This document shows, piece by piece, positions 24,135-32,883 of a stretch of DNA of 64,000 nt. The DNA is from Dyadobacter sp. CY312 (GTDB lineage Bacteria > Bacteroidota > Bacteroidia > Cytophagales > Spirosomataceae). A program made the position numbers and the translations under genes. The stretch is taken from positions 496,001-560,000 of the forward strand of contig NZ_JAJUXG010000001.1 of NCBI RefSeq assembly GCF_021390535.1, given 5' to 3'. The notes beneath the pieces are model-generated. The model did not search any database, was not told where the DNA came from, and saw only the letters and a program-made list of their open reading frames with translations. The stretch's first letter is position 1; every line of letters starts with the position of its first letter.

Positions 24135-25277
24135 ATGGAAGGAATGGTAATGAAGCGGCCGCTGGTTGTGAATGTTAAGGAGTATGGATCGTCTGTATGG
24201 ACGGTTATTCGTCTTTACAGTATTGATTCAATTGGGAGTACGGCTGCTGACCCAGGAGTAGGTTTGGTGCTTTCGGCAAACGGTTTGCAATATACGACAG
24301 ACAAAACGCCTGATGAATTGGAGCTGATGGTTGCTGAGTGTTGTGCTGATTTTAAGGAGGAAGAGACGGGTGAGGCAGCGCCGAAAAAATCGAGTGCTGT
24401 CGCACTATATCTCTTAGTTTCCGGCCAGGCTGGGATTGGTGAGGATGGGAGTGTTGTTGATACGAGAGATTTTCCGGATGCCCCACGGTTGCGTGAAGAT
24501 TCATTGGTAAAGAAAGTTTCGATGTTTCGGAGTATATCAGATTGGCTTCCTGAGCCGACGTTTTCTGGTCCGATAAGCAATGTAATTCATCGCGAGGTTC
24601 ATAATCTTGCGAAACAGGAGTTTGAGAAGTCGAAAGATCTTTATGATACAGGTGCTCCGTTGGTGAAAGATTCTCCACTGATGACAACTGAAAAAATATA
24701 TAAGGTTGAGCTGAGTACACCATTGGAGCTATATACAGCTAAGCAAGTTGATGAAGGTTATCATCAATGCTTCGCAACCAATATTTTCAGTAAAATAATA
24801 AGCATTTCCAAGGATAACAGAAATAAGGGTTATGTTATTATAGACGAGAATGGGGACAAGTATCAAACAACAATGCCATTATTGGACTTCTTAATTCTTA
24901 TTCAAGAAACGATAAATAAAACTGCACAGGAGGACAATTTGGATATCCAGCTACCGGAATCAGCGAAGCCTGAAAATACGATGGAGGATTATGCGAGATC
25001 TTTAACGGAAACAGCTCGTAGGACTGGAAGAGTTATTTACGACAACGGGCCCAAAGCTCCGATTGTTAGCGATACTGCATATCTTGATCCGAAGCAGGAA
25101 GAGACTATCTCAGGTATTCCATTCAAGGATCTTAGTGATTATGCTTCAAAGAAGGACCAGGACGCGTTGGAAGAAATTGGTAGGGAATTTTCGTCACTAC
25201 CATACGTTGAAAAAAGCCGAATTGTTCCGCCTTCACCAGAACAAATATATCTCGAAGAAGAACCCAAAAAGAAATGA
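24135..25277 (+). CDS. Unknown 380-aa protein
   Basis: Soluble, acidic, no signal peptide. The C-terminus is Pro/Glu/Lys-rich (PPSPEQIYLEEEPKKK). Largest gene of the operon, starting 1 bp after the previous gene and overlapping the next by 4 bp. No family recognised. Confidence 0.7.
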   Translation: MEGMVMKRPLVVNVKEYGSSVWTVIRLYSIDSIGSTAADPGVGLVLSANGLQYTTDKTPDELELMVAECCADFKEEETGEAAPKKSSAVALYLLVSGQAGIGEDGSVVDTRDFPDAPRLREDSLVKKVSMFRSISDWLPEPTFSGPISNVIHREVHNLAKQEFEKSKDLYDTGAPLVKDSPLMTTEKIYKVELSTPLELYTAKQVDEGYHQCFATNIFSKIISISKDNRNKGYVIIDENGDKYQTTMPLLDFLILIQETINKTAQEDNLDIQLPESAKPENTMEDYARSLTETARRTGRVIYDNGPKAPIVSDTAYLDPKQEETISGIPFKDLSDYASKKDQDALEEIGREFSSLPYVEKSRIVPPSPEQIYLEEEPKKK

Positions 25278-25561
25278 AGTATCTCTTCATAGGCCTGGGC
25301 TATACGTTCGACCTTTTATTTTACAGTTCATTGGGATTGATATTCTATGTATTCATTTCGCTCATGGTGATACTTTCCTTCCTGTGGGATTTCAATTTTC
25401 GGCGCGCGATGCAAATGTATTCAATACGATTTTGGACACAACAGGAAAAAGTGGGAGTAGGTGAGCAATACTGGTATTATCAAAGCCCTTGGCATTGCTT
25501 GTTGAAAATTAAGCAATGGGAAATCAGAAAAGCTGGTAAATCACCTGACACATTTTTTTGA
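25274..25561 (+). CDS. Small membrane protein
   Basis: 95 aa with one long or two short N-terminal hydrophobic segments (LFIGLGYTFDLLFYSSLGLI, FYVFISLMVILSFLW), then a Trp-rich basic cytoplasmic tail. Starts within the upstream stop (ATGA). Confidence 0.65.
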   Translation: MKYLFIGLGYTFDLLFYSSLGLIFYVFISLMVILSFLWDFNFRRAMQMYSIRFWTQQEKVGVGEQYWYYQSPWHCLLKIKQWEIRKAGKSPDTFF

Positions 25562-25567
25562 ATCACC

Positions 25568-25822
25568 ATGCAGAGGCACATATTAACAGGGACTTGTAAT
25601 CTACCCGCCGGAAACATTCTTGTAGTTGTTGCTGACGTTCCAGATAGCTGCACAGACTGTCATGAATCCAATGGAGACATCAAACGAAAGTACTGGATTT
25701 CTCAGCGAATTTTTAAGAGAAGTGGGAATGCTGAACGATACAAGCAAAAAGTCAGAGATAATTATCGAAATCAAGATCTCAATAGAATTTTAGTAGAAAA
25801 GGGAATATTCAATTTCAACTGA
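25568..25822 (+). CDS. Small basic protein with Cys pair
   Basis: 84 aa with CTDCHESN in the middle and a basic C-terminal half. The Cys/His set could bind metal but is incomplete for a standard zinc ribbon. Function unknown. Confidence 0.6.
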   Translation: MQRHILTGTCNLPAGNILVVVADVPDSCTDCHESNGDIKRKYWISQRIFKRSGNAERYKQKVRDNYRNQDLNRILVEKGIFNFN

Positions 25823-25835
25823 TTATTGACTTACC

Positions 25836-26279
25836 ATGACCTACCAACAGTATTTATCGCTGATCATCCTTATACCGGTTTCAATTGGATGTATCTGGTT
25901 TATGGCAAAGATTACATTCGGTGTAATTCGCGAGGCCCGGGAAGAGTTGCAGCAGCTCCGCAGTGAGATTAAAGAATTTACCAAAAAAGGACAGACAATC
26001 ATGAATATTTGGCCAGAATATGATTTAACAGAAAGGGAGGATTCAAGTGGGTTAATGTTCGCACACCTTGATACATATTACCGGTTTCAGTTTGAGGGTA
26101 AATGGTATTTATACAGGCAGAATTTCAAATGTTATAGTAGTGAAGGAATTAATGGATCGGTCGAAGGAGTAATAAAAAATGCCACTCGGTCAATCAATAT
26201 AATCGCTGAGCATGGTGATTCTTCATACATGAGAATTTCAGAAAGAACCATTTTAGATCCTAATCAACAGCCTGAATGA
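25836..26279 (+). CDS. Membrane-anchored protein
   Basis: 147 aa. N-terminal span (LIILIPVSIGCIWFMAKI), a short coiled coil (EAREELQQLRSEIKEF) and a soluble beta-rich domain. Overlaps the next gene by 4 bp. Function unknown. Confidence 0.65.
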   Translation: MTYQQYLSLIILIPVSIGCIWFMAKITFGVIREAREELQQLRSEIKEFTKKGQTIMNIWPEYDLTEREDSSGLMFAHLDTYYRFQFEGKWYLYRQNFKCYSSEGINGSVEGVIKNATRSINIIAEHGDSSYMRISERTILDPNQQPE

Positions 26280-26503
26280 TGCTTTTAGAAAACAAATTTG
26301 ATATCGGAGAAACGGTTTATTTAAAGACTGATATTGATCAATACGAACGGCTTGTAACTGGTTTTAGGGTTCGCGAAACCTCAATAGTATACTATTTATC
26401 CATGGAGACAAAGGAAACTGAGCATTTCCACTTCGAAATTTCCAGGGTGAGGGATGTTCTGAAATCATTGAATATCAATGCAGAAAAAGATGATCACGAA
26501 TGA
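26276..26503 (+). CDS. Small unknown protein
   Basis: 75 aa, beta-type pattern (FDIGETVYLKTDIDQYERLV...) as in small phage proteins with an SH3-like fold; not assigned. ATGA-coupled to both neighbours. Confidence 0.6.
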   Translation: MMLLENKFDIGETVYLKTDIDQYERLVTGFRVRETSIVYYLSMETKETEHFHFEISRVRDVLKSLNINAEKDDHE

Positions 26504-26832
26504 AGTCAGTGAAACACCGTCAGATACTCCGATTGATCGCTGAAATACGTGGGAGCCACAGTGAGATGAAGAACATATTTCTGTTCGGAAGCTGCCTGAA
26601 TCTGTTCAAGATATTACGGACAGTCTTTCCGGAAGCAAAGGCATGGTTTGATTTGAACCACGTGATCACTGAGATCGATGGGAGATTCTATGACATCACC
26701 GGGCAGGTGCAGAAAAAGAACCACATCGAGATTACCCAGATATTCGGCAGCAAGCGCCGGACTTCCAGATCGTTTTCCACGATGGATAAATTTGAATTTG
26801 ATATTGTCAGCGCTAAAACCTTGTTAGTATGA
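26500..26832 (+). CDS. Conserved small phage protein
   Basis: 110 aa. FLFGSCLNLFKILRTVFPEAKAW and NHVITEIDGRFYDITGQV match a small protein family common in phages, which has no known reaction. Last gene of the operon, 155 bp before the second tRNA. Confidence 0.7.
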   Translation: MKSVKHRQILRLIAEIRGSHSEMKNIFLFGSCLNLFKILRTVFPEAKAWFDLNHVITEIDGRFYDITGQVQKKNHIEITQIFGSKRRTSRSFSTMDKFEFDIVSAKTLLV

Positions 26833-26913
26833 AAACGGAAATATCAGTACAGGAATTATATCGCCCGGTACTCAATAGAATTTATTGTTAATAAACTATT
26901 TTTTACCAAACGC

Positions 26914-26944
26914 TTGCATCATAAACTTCCCGGACATACTTTTG
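26914..26944 (+). promoter_or_regulatory. Promoter of tRNA-Thr copy 2
   Basis: TTG (26914-26916), 20-nt spacer, TACTTTTG (26937-26944). The layout and much of the leader match the promoter of copy 1, so the second tRNA is likely expressed. Confidence 0.8.
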
Positions 26945-26986
26945 CGCCACGATAACGGAAAAACAACCGATATTGGCCAGTAAAAG

Positions 26987-27059
26987 GCCTCCATAGCTCA
27001 GCTGGTAGAGCAATTGACTTGTAATCAATAGGTCGTTGGTTCGATCCCGACTGGAGGCT
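26987..27059 (+). tRNA. trnT: tRNA-Thr(UGU), copy 2
   Basis: Complete cloverleaf, 73 nt. It differs from copy 1 at only two bases, which form a compensatory C-G to U-A change in the anticodon stem, so the structure has been maintained by selection. Its 32 3'-terminal bases plus flank (27029-27060) match copy 1, making it a candidate right attachment site or a phage-borne tRNA. Confidence 0.96.
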
Positions 27060-27060
27060 C
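27029..27060. other. Candidate right attachment site of block A
   Basis: 32 bp identical to 5575-5606. Recombination between the two would excise 21,454 bp carrying the integrase and leave one intact tRNA. Confidence 0.4.
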
Positions 27061-27067
27061 AATAAAA

Positions 27068-27092
27068 AAGCCCGATCATAATGGTCGGGCTT
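27068..27092. terminator. Hairpin terminator between tRNA and HEPN gene
   Basis: A 10-bp stem (27068-27077 with 27083-27092, one G-U) between two convergent genes. Confidence 0.7.
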
Positions 27093-27114
27093 ATCTATTG
27101 TTTATCCAAATATT

Positions 27115-27801
27115 TTAACTCGTCATCGTTACTTTTTCCTGTTCCAATAACTTTTTAAAAGAAATAGACCTTTCTGAAAAATAGTCTACATTTTTATCGC
27201 CTAGAAAAGCCCCTGTAATTGTTGGCAAATCGCCTTCTCCAATTCTATGCAGTACTTTTTCCGGTATGGAATCTGATCTCATTAATACTTCCAGTAGATC
27301 AGTTTTCTGAAACTTAAAAAAGCCTGGATTTTTTTCAATCTGACTTAGGGCTATCACACCTCCATGAGCTATTACATTCCTAATAGCTGGAAGAACGATT
27401 ATGTCTTTATAATAAGGATTAGTCATATCGTTAGATAAGTCAAGGCCACTAAATCTCTGTATCTGTTTTATCCTGGTCTTGATAATATCTTTTGGGGCAT
27501 TTATGCTATTAAATTCTTGTATCACCATGTTTCGTTCAGTATTTAAATCCTGCCGCCCACTATAATGGTTAATCAAAAATTTCAAAAATCTCCACAAAGC
27601 GCCTTCAACCATAGTTGTTGAGTAGAATAAAATACTCATATTGAAACCTTTGTACAATAGAGAATCAGGACTCTCACTTTTACGATGCTGTTGAAAATAG
27701 GTTATAAGCTCTTCGTTTAGAAATTCTAAATCGAACGCGTAGTTACTTGTGGACGATGGTCTTTTCGCCATATTTTTACGGATTATGTAATTTTTAAACA
27801 T
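27115..27801 (-). CDS. HEPN-motif protein, possible RNase/defence
   Basis: 228 aa from the ATG at 27801; a clear GGAGGA ribosome site 4 nt upstream decides this start. The helical protein contains RNVIAH, the R-x4-H signature of HEPN ribonucleases, in a context (PAIRNVIAHGGVI) like MAE_28990/RiboL-PSP-type HEPN proteins. These often act as toxins or abortive-infection effectors. No clear antitoxin lies next to it. Its solitary, inverted position beside the tRNA suggests a cargo gene. Confidence 0.7.
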   Translation of the reverse strand: MFKNYIIRKNMAKRPSSTSNYAFDLEFLNEELITYFQQHRKSESPDSLLYKGFNMSILFYSTTMVEGALWRFLKFLINHYSGRQDLNTERNMVIQEFNSINAPKDIIKTRIKQIQRFSGLDLSNDMTNPYYKDIIVLPAIRNVIAHGGVIALSQIEKNPGFFKFQKTDLLEVLMRSDSIPEKVLHRIGEGDLPTITGAFLGDKNVDYFSERSISFKKLLEQEKVTMTS

Positions 27802-27880
27802 GAACTCCTCCAAAGATAGAAGTATACTTGAATATGCTTGAATGGGAATTTAAAACTTCACCCAAACACAAGTTGAAAAT

Positions 27881-27911
27881 TGGACATATTCCACTATATA
27901 GGAAATAATCC
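27881..27911. promoter_or_regulatory. Possible SOS-type operator
   Basis: The palindrome TGGACATATTCCA (27881-27893) and the related GGA-N5-TCC at 27901-27911 lie just upstream of the umuD promoter. Position fits a damage-responsive operator; the Bacteroidota LexA site varies, so this is inference. Confidence 0.35.
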
Positions 27912-27920
27912 ATATTTTTC

Positions 27921-27952
27921 TTGACAATGTGGTTGCAATTCGTTCACCTTTG
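27921..27952 (+). promoter_or_regulatory. Promoter of umuD
   Basis: TTGAC (27921-27925), 19-nt spacer, CACCTTTG (27945-27952), close to the Bacteroidota consensus; the gene starts 24 nt downstream. Confidence 0.6.
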
Positions 27953-27976
27953 TAGGGACGAAAAACCATATAGCAG

Positions 27977-28423
27977 ATGGGAGCAATACCTTTATACACC
28001 AGTGTCCACTTGGACATATACCCCGTAGGGGATCAGGAAGCGCGCATCTTGCCGTTTATTCCTGGAATTAGCGCTGGATTCCCTTCACCGGCCGCCGACT
28101 TCATTGACTTGAACATCGATCTAACCAAGGAGCTTATTCAAAATCCATCATCTACTTTCTTCGGACGAGTCAAAGGCGACTCGATGAAAGGAGCAGGCAT
28201 TGACGATGGCGATTTGATGATAATTGACAAAAGCTTAAAGGCTAAGCAGGGGAGCATCGTTGTATGTTTTATTGATGGCGATTTCACAGTCAAGCGCATC
28301 ACCTTTGACAAGAAAACGTGTTGGCTGATCGCCGAGAATGACAAGTACCCGCCGATCCAGGTCACCGAGGATAATGACATGATCATTTGGGGTGTGGTGA
28401 TCAACGCAATTAAATACTTGTAA
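27977..28423 (+). CDS. umuD: UmuD-like S24 peptidase
   Basis: 148 aa. The self-cleaving LexA/UmuD fold has the nucleophile Ser69 in KGDSMKG, the general base Lys106 in FTVKRI and an Ala-Gly cleavage site in SAGFPSP (about residues 31-33). There is no DNA-binding domain, so it is UmuD rather than LexA or a repressor. After RecA-stimulated cleavage it would form polymerase V with the UmuC encoded 700 bp downstream. Confidence 0.92.
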   Translation: MGAIPLYTSVHLDIYPVGDQEARILPFIPGISAGFPSPAADFIDLNIDLTKELIQNPSSTFFGRVKGDSMKGAGIDDGDLMIIDKSLKAKQGSIVVCFIDGDFTVKRITFDKKTCWLIAENDKYPPIQVTEDNDMIIWGVVINAIKYL

Positions 28424-28445
28424 GATGTTTACTAAAAAACTGAGA

Positions 28446-29054
28446 TTATTGAATGTGTTTCCAATTCAAGCCTTTTTTAATTCTAAAAATAGCATGGTTA
28501 GTAACTCCATACATTGCACCAATTTCCTTCAAGGTATGGGTGGGCAAAAGCTTTTTAATCACTTTAACCTGATCAGCAGTCAACTTAGCCGTGTTGGTTC
28601 TTTCTCCACGAGGTCTATCTTTTGTGTAGTGCGGGTCATGCAGTCCTGTTTGAATGGCGTGCTGATTATTTTCCATTCTAGTGCACCATTCCAAATTGGA
28701 CAGGTGATTGTTTTTGCCATTACCGTCTTTATGGTTGACTGTTGGTTTGTTCTCAGGATTTGGAATGAATGTCATTGCCACGAGGCGATGTACAAGGCAT
28801 GGGAGACGGACACCATTTAACGGCCTTAATCCCACACACCAATAACCAGGAGAGCTTTTGCTTCCAATAAAATGTGATTGTTTGAGGATTTTGCCTTTAA
28901 AAAACCGTGTGTAATTACCAACACCTGGCATAAACGCAATCGTATTACGATCTAATGAACGTACACGTCCATGATTTGATACTTCGTAAATGCCTTCATA
29001 TCCTGGTATAGATTTCCATACCTCTTCGCTTTCATTGGTGGCTTCAGTCAACAT
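28446..29054 (-). CDS. NUMOD4/HNH endonuclease (free-standing homing type)
   Basis: 202 aa. N-terminal NUMOD4 motif ([21 protein letters not shown]), an HNH core ([25 protein letters not shown] then [14 protein letters not shown] pattern) and a C-terminal HTH ([21 protein letters not shown]). Inserted in opposite orientation between umuD and umuC, as homing endonuclease genes often are, separating a pair normally adjacent. Confidence 0.92.
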   Translation of the reverse strand: MLTEATNESEEVWKSIPGYEGIYEVSNHGRVRSLDRNTIAFMPGVGNYTRFFKGKILKQSHFIGSKSSPGYWCVGLRPLNGVRLPCLVHRLVAMTFIPNPENKPTVNHKDGNGKNNHLSNLEWCTRMENNQHAIQTGLHDPHYTKDRPRGERTNTAKLTADQVKVIKKLLPTHTLKEIGAMYGVTNHAIFRIKKGLNWKHIQ

Positions 29055-29129
29055 ATTGATGAGAGTGTATTTATTAGAATTAAAGTTACAAAAAATTCAT
29101 TTGTGTGCCAACCATTAAACAACCAATGT

Positions 29130-30392
29130 ATGTTCGCCCTTGTCGATGCAAATAACTTCTACGCCAGTTGTGAACGGGTTTTTAGACCTGAGTTGAATGG
29201 CGTGCCAATCGTGGTTCTATCGAACAATGATGGTTGTGTAATTGCGAGATCCAATGAAGCGAAAGCGTTGGGTATAAAGATGGGAGCGCCGGCATTTGAA
29301 TTCGAAAAAACGTTTGAGAAGGAGGGTGTGAAAGTGTTTAGTTCCAACTATGCTCTTTATGGAGACATGAGCGCAAGGGTGATGAACATATTGGCAACGT
29401 ACTGCCCGGACGTGGAGGTTTATTCGATTGATGAAGCATTTCTTCGGTTTGACGGGTTCAAACATTTTGACTTACAGAAGATCGGGGAGGAGATGCGTCG
29501 AGTCGTGACGCAGGGAACCGGTATTCCAATATCTGTGGGTTTTGCTCCGACAAAAGCGCTGGCCAAGGTCGCAAATAAAATTGCTAAGAAATTTCAGAAC
29601 GCCACCGGTGGAGTATATGTGATCAGTGATCCTTACAAACTGGAAAAAGCCATTCGCTGGACCGAGATAGGGGATGTATGGGGAATTGGCCGGCAGCACG
29701 CCAAGAGATTGCAGGCATTAGGTGTAAACAATGCATTGCAGTTCACTCAGATGAGTGACCACTGGGTTCAAAAGCATATGTCCATAGTCGGACTCCGCTT
29801 GAAAAAGGAATTGGCAGGTGAGCGCACATTGGATTTGGAAGAGGAAAAGAAGAAGCAGAATATTGCAACCACCAGATCCTTTGATAAAAATTACACAGAA
29901 TACGAGGATATCCGTGAGCGTGTTGTGACATTCTCTGTTACATGCGCAGCCAAACTCCGGAAACAGGATTCTTGCTGCAATGCACTAATGGTGTTTGTAC
30001 ACACGAATTCATTTCGCACGGACCAGGCTCAGTACGCCCGGAACATCGTTGTGAAGCTCCCATACCCCACGAATTCCAGCATGGAAATAGCTCACTTCGC
30101 TGAGTACGGATTAAAGAAAATATTCAGGAAAGGATATGGGTATAAGAAAGCTGGTGTAATCGTTTTGGATATTACGCCTGCGGATTCTGCACAGCGGATG
30201 CTGTTTGAGAATTCGGATCCACGACATGCAGCAATATTTGCCGTGGTTGATAAGTTGAATAAAGCAATTGGCTCACCCAAAATTAAATTGGCTTCACAAG
30301 ACCTTGGGCGTACCTGGAAAATGAAACAGGAAAGATTATCTCCCAGGTACACCACGCGATTAGATGAGATAATTACTATTCATGCGAAGTAG
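29130..30392 (+). CDS. umuC: UmuC, catalytic subunit of DNA polymerase V
   Basis: 420-aa Y-family polymerase. Starts [20 protein letters not shown]; the ATG at 29130 is preferred over an upstream GTG because this is the family N-terminus. Catalytic YSIDEAF and [19 protein letters not shown] are present, then the HhH region ([15 protein letters not shown]) and the little finger. Performs error-prone lesion bypass; phage copies raise mutation after damage. Confidence 0.95.
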   Translation: MFALVDANNFYASCERVFRPELNGVPIVVLSNNDGCVIARSNEAKALGIKMGAPAFEFEKTFEKEGVKVFSSNYALYGDMSARVMNILATYCPDVEVYSIDEAFLRFDGFKHFDLQKIGEEMRRVVTQGTGIPISVGFAPTKALAKVANKIAKKFQNATGGVYVISDPYKLEKAIRWTEIGDVWGIGRQHAKRLQALGVNNALQFTQMSDHWVQKHMSIVGLRLKKELAGERTLDLEEEKKKQNIATTRSFDKNYTEYEDIRERVVTFSVTCAAKLRKQDSCCNALMVFVHTNSFRTDQAQYARNIVVKLPYPTNSSMEIAHFAEYGLKKIFRKGYGYKKAGVIVLDITPADSAQRMLFENSDPRHAAIFAVVDKLNKAIGSPKIKLASQDLGRTWKMKQERLSPRYTTRLDEIITIHAK

Positions 30393-30618
30393 TTTCCTCA
30401 CAAATGGCTTTCAATTCGCGTAGGTGTTTGAAAAGGGAATCCCGCACTGTGTCATTTCCCTTAAACATCTGAATCCTACTTATATCACCACTTATTAAAA
30501 GTGCCGGATCATGCACGACAATGTATTTATTCAATTTGAAAGGAACAGCTGGAAATTTCGCTGTCTGGAAATAAATGGCAAGGTCTGCCAGCTCTTGTTC
30601 GTGCTCTTGTATGCTCAT
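30376..30618 (-). CDS. Small unknown protein (DUF6965-like?)
   Basis: 80 aa. The pattern [19 protein letters not shown]...HLRELKAI resembles the small DUF6965 family of Bacteroidota; that assignment is tentative. Convergent with umuC and overlapping its end by 17 bp. Confidence 0.6.
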   Translation of the reverse strand: MSIQEHEQELADLAIYFQTAKFPAVPFKLNKYIVVHDPALLISGDISRIQMFKGNDTVRDSLFKHLRELKAICEETTSHE

Positions 30619-30699
30619 GGCATAAAATTATAGATAATTTGTAATTATAAAATTTGTTCTCGTAACTTTTGGAACAAATTACCATATAACTGAATAGCG

Positions 30700-31092
30700 A
30701 TGAGTAAAGGATATTTCGTATACTCTGGCGTGGAGCATTTCGATGAGCCAGTGGCCAGCTTTTCCACTTTGGAGAACGCCATTGAGCTTTCGAAACGAAT
30801 AGGTAGCCACAGTGACCCTACTGAAATAAATGGCGAAATCCCCATCGATATTGATAAGTACCTCCCACAGCTGGAAGCGGGACTCAGTGCCTGGGATATC
30901 GCGCTACTAGGTGATGGTACAATATTTGAGATTGATAATGGTCTGGAAATAGGAAGCGTCTTACTGTCGGATCCTGTTTATTCCCCTCAGCACGATACTT
31001 TCACAGGTACCTTTTGGGCGTTTGAACTGGAAGATGCGATTGAGAATGCCAGAAATCAGCTGAATTTAATCAAGCAACAAAATGGAGAATAA
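30700..31092 (+). CDS. Unknown protein, GTFWA type
   Basis: 130 aa, acidic. The end contains FTGTFWAFELEDAIENA, shared with the next gene (LAGTFWAKDFIKAEI). The two look like diverged tandem paralogues. Overlaps the next gene by 11 bp. Function unknown. Confidence 0.65.
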   Translation: MSKGYFVYSGVEHFDEPVASFSTLENAIELSKRIGSHSDPTEINGEIPIDIDKYLPQLEAGLSAWDIALLGDGTIFEIDNGLEIGSVLLSDPVYSPQHDTFTGTFWAFELEDAIENARNQLNLIKQQNGE

Positions 31093-31672
31093 AGTTTGGC
31101 TTGTTTATACACCAGGACAAAAGCCTATGCCACTAGATGACGAAACGCTAAATGATGATTTAGTAGGTATCAGGGAATCTGAAGATGAAGCTATCAAGCT
31201 TGGATTTAATGTGGTGAGAGAAACTATTGAATCTATTCGAGCTTTTAGAAGTGAGCTGAATATTGAGCGCGCAGTCTCCGTGCAACACGCTGCCTTTACT
31301 GATGAGAAACTTGCGCAAAAACTAGCAAAATATCTTTCTTCTCCTGATGTGAGACCCGAGGTTACCCAAGTTTCAGAAGATGAATTACAAGTTGAGTTGG
31401 ATCAATACAAAGAACAACTTACCTCCACCGTGCGACCATTTACAGTATCAATGAAGGATGGGATGTTGTTTGAAAGCTGTGGATACGAAAGCCCATACAG
31501 TGGATATGTCACGCGACTAATGGAGCCATCGCACGGTGTCACAGATGAATACGAATGGTTAGCGGGTACATTTTGGGCAAAAGACTTCATTAAGGCAGAA
31601 ATAACAGCGGAGAAATATTGGGATAAACTAGTCAAAGAAGGGAAATTGTCAGTGCCATTACAATTGATTTAA
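31082..31672 (+). CDS. Unknown protein, GTFWA type, longer paralogue
   Basis: 196 aa. The N-terminal 110 residues are not shared with its neighbour; the C-terminal part carries the GTFWA motif. Sits 6 bp before the SRAP gene, so part of the same SOS-linked operon. Function unknown. Confidence 0.65.
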   Translation: MENKVWLVYTPGQKPMPLDDETLNDDLVGIRESEDEAIKLGFNVVRETIESIRAFRSELNIERAVSVQHAAFTDEKLAQKLAKYLSSPDVRPEVTQVSEDELQVELDQYKEQLTSTVRPFTVSMKDGMLFESCGYESPYSGYVTRLMEPSHGVTDEYEWLAGTFWAKDFIKAEITAEKYWDKLVKEGKLSVPLQLI

Positions 31673-31678
31673 CATATT

Positions 31679-32359
31679 ATGTGCTATCACACCAAACTTA
31701 CCGCTGACGCCATCTCTGTCGCAAAGCGAATGAAAGCAGAGTTCCTTGAAGCAGACACTTTCACACCATATAAGGAGGTGAATGGATTCACTTTCCCTCA
31801 AACACCAGTTGTACGATTTGACGATCGGAAGACTATACATATGTATGAGTGGGGATTACTTGCCGATTATCTTACCTACAATAGAAAAGATAAGAATTCA
31901 CCAGAAGCAAAAAAAGCGCGCGCTGGATGTTTGAATGCCAGAATTGAAGAACTTGAAGAAAAAGCCAGCTACAAAAAGAAAATTGGCAACCGCTGCCTTG
32001 TGGCCATGGATGGAATGTACGAATGGCAATGGGCAAATCCTGATGCGAATAAAAGCGCTAAGACCAAGTATTTGGTAACGAAACCAGATGATAGTGTTTT
32101 TTGTGCAGCCGGCTTATTCACGGAATGGAAAGATCCTTCAACTGGACTTATTACTTACTGTTATACAATTGTTACAACCGAGGCTAACACTCTGATGAAG
32201 GAGGTTCATAACAATGGTGAACGCATGCTAGTCGTGCTTAACCCCGACGAGTACGAAAAATGGTTGGATCCAAAAGTTCCACATATGGCCTTTTGGGATC
32301 GAAGCCACATTGAGCTAAAAGCAACACCACTTGAACCAAAACAAGCATCACTATTCTAA
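31679..32359 (+). CDS. SOS response-associated peptidase (SRAP/YedK/HMCES)
   Basis: 226 aa. Cys2 right after the initiator Met (MCYHTKL) forms a covalent link to abasic sites in single-stranded DNA. CLNARIEEL, VAMDGMYEWQW with its Glu, and MKEVHNNGERML with its His complete the SRAP pattern. It shields abasic sites at stalled forks and fits functionally with the umuDC genes upstream. Confidence 0.92.
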   Translation: MCYHTKLTADAISVAKRMKAEFLEADTFTPYKEVNGFTFPQTPVVRFDDRKTIHMYEWGLLADYLTYNRKDKNSPEAKKARAGCLNARIEELEEKASYKKKIGNRCLVAMDGMYEWQWANPDANKSAKTKYLVTKPDDSVFCAAGLFTEWKDPSTGLITYCYTIVTTEANTLMKEVHNNGERMLVVLNPDEYEKWLDPKVPHMAFWDRSHIELKATPLEPKQASLF

Positions 32360-32360
32360 T

Positions 32361-32606
32361 ATGAAATCATTTGAAACAAACTTTGACCATCAGCAGTGGC
32401 AGGATGGTGCGAGACAGGAGCTTATTCCGGATGCTGGTGAAACGGTTGCGGACGCTGCCGCTTTTATGACCAAGCACTTGGAATTATTTAAAAGAAAAGA
32501 CCTGACTTTTGATAAAGAGAAAATCGAAGAGCTAGACGGAAAGTTTTATATCACTCTATATGATTCTGGTTACGATAAACCAGCCAGAGAATCAAGGTAT
32601 TTGTAA
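32361..32606 (+). CDS. Small unknown protein
   Basis: 81 aa from the ATG at 32361, 2 nt after the SRAP stop. Contains a helical DAGETVADAAAFMTKHLELF segment. Function unknown. Confidence 0.6.
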   Translation: MKSFETNFDHQQWQDGARQELIPDAGETVADAAAFMTKHLELFKRKDLTFDKEKIEELDGKFYITLYDSGYDKPARESRYL

Positions 32607-32612
32607 CATATT

Positions 32613-32774
32613 ATGCCAGAAGAACCAGATACAGGAGAATTGTGGAACGAGCTGACACCAGAACAGATTCAGGATCTTGAAACGTCCTACACTGAGAGTT
32701 TTCATCCAGAAAACCTGATTGATCACGACGAGGTGAAAAAAGAGCACGCAAAGTGGCTAGACTCTACCTTGTGA
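32613..32774 (+). CDS. Small acidic protein
   Basis: 53 aa (MPEEPDTGELWNELTPEQI...), acidic and helical, 6 bp after the previous gene. Its 3' end overlaps a convergent membrane mini-gene by 11 bp. Function unknown. Confidence 0.6.
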   Translation: MPEEPDTGELWNELTPEQIQDLETSYTESFHPENLIDHDEVKKEHAKWLDSTL

Positions 32775-32883
32775 TCAACCCGAAGTATTCCAGAATGGCC
32801 GCAATGATAATAATCGGGAATACGATAATGGCAGATATTTTCAGCTTACGCAGCGTGCTCTTTCTTGGGTCATAGTAGTTCAT
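32764..32883 (-). CDS. 39-aa membrane mini-protein
   Basis: Basic N-terminus MNYYDPRKSTLRKLK, then one span (ISAIIVFPIIIIAAILEYFG). Start overlaps the stop of the 31-aa gene (ATGA), supporting translation. Confidence 0.6.
   Translation of the reverse strand: MNYYDPRKSTLRKLKISAIIVFPIIIIAAILEYFGLITR

Noticed and set aside
27977..28423. CI-type or LexA repressor
   Set aside because: Only the S24 peptidase part is present with no helix-turn-helix domain, and umuC lies nearby; UmuD fits better.
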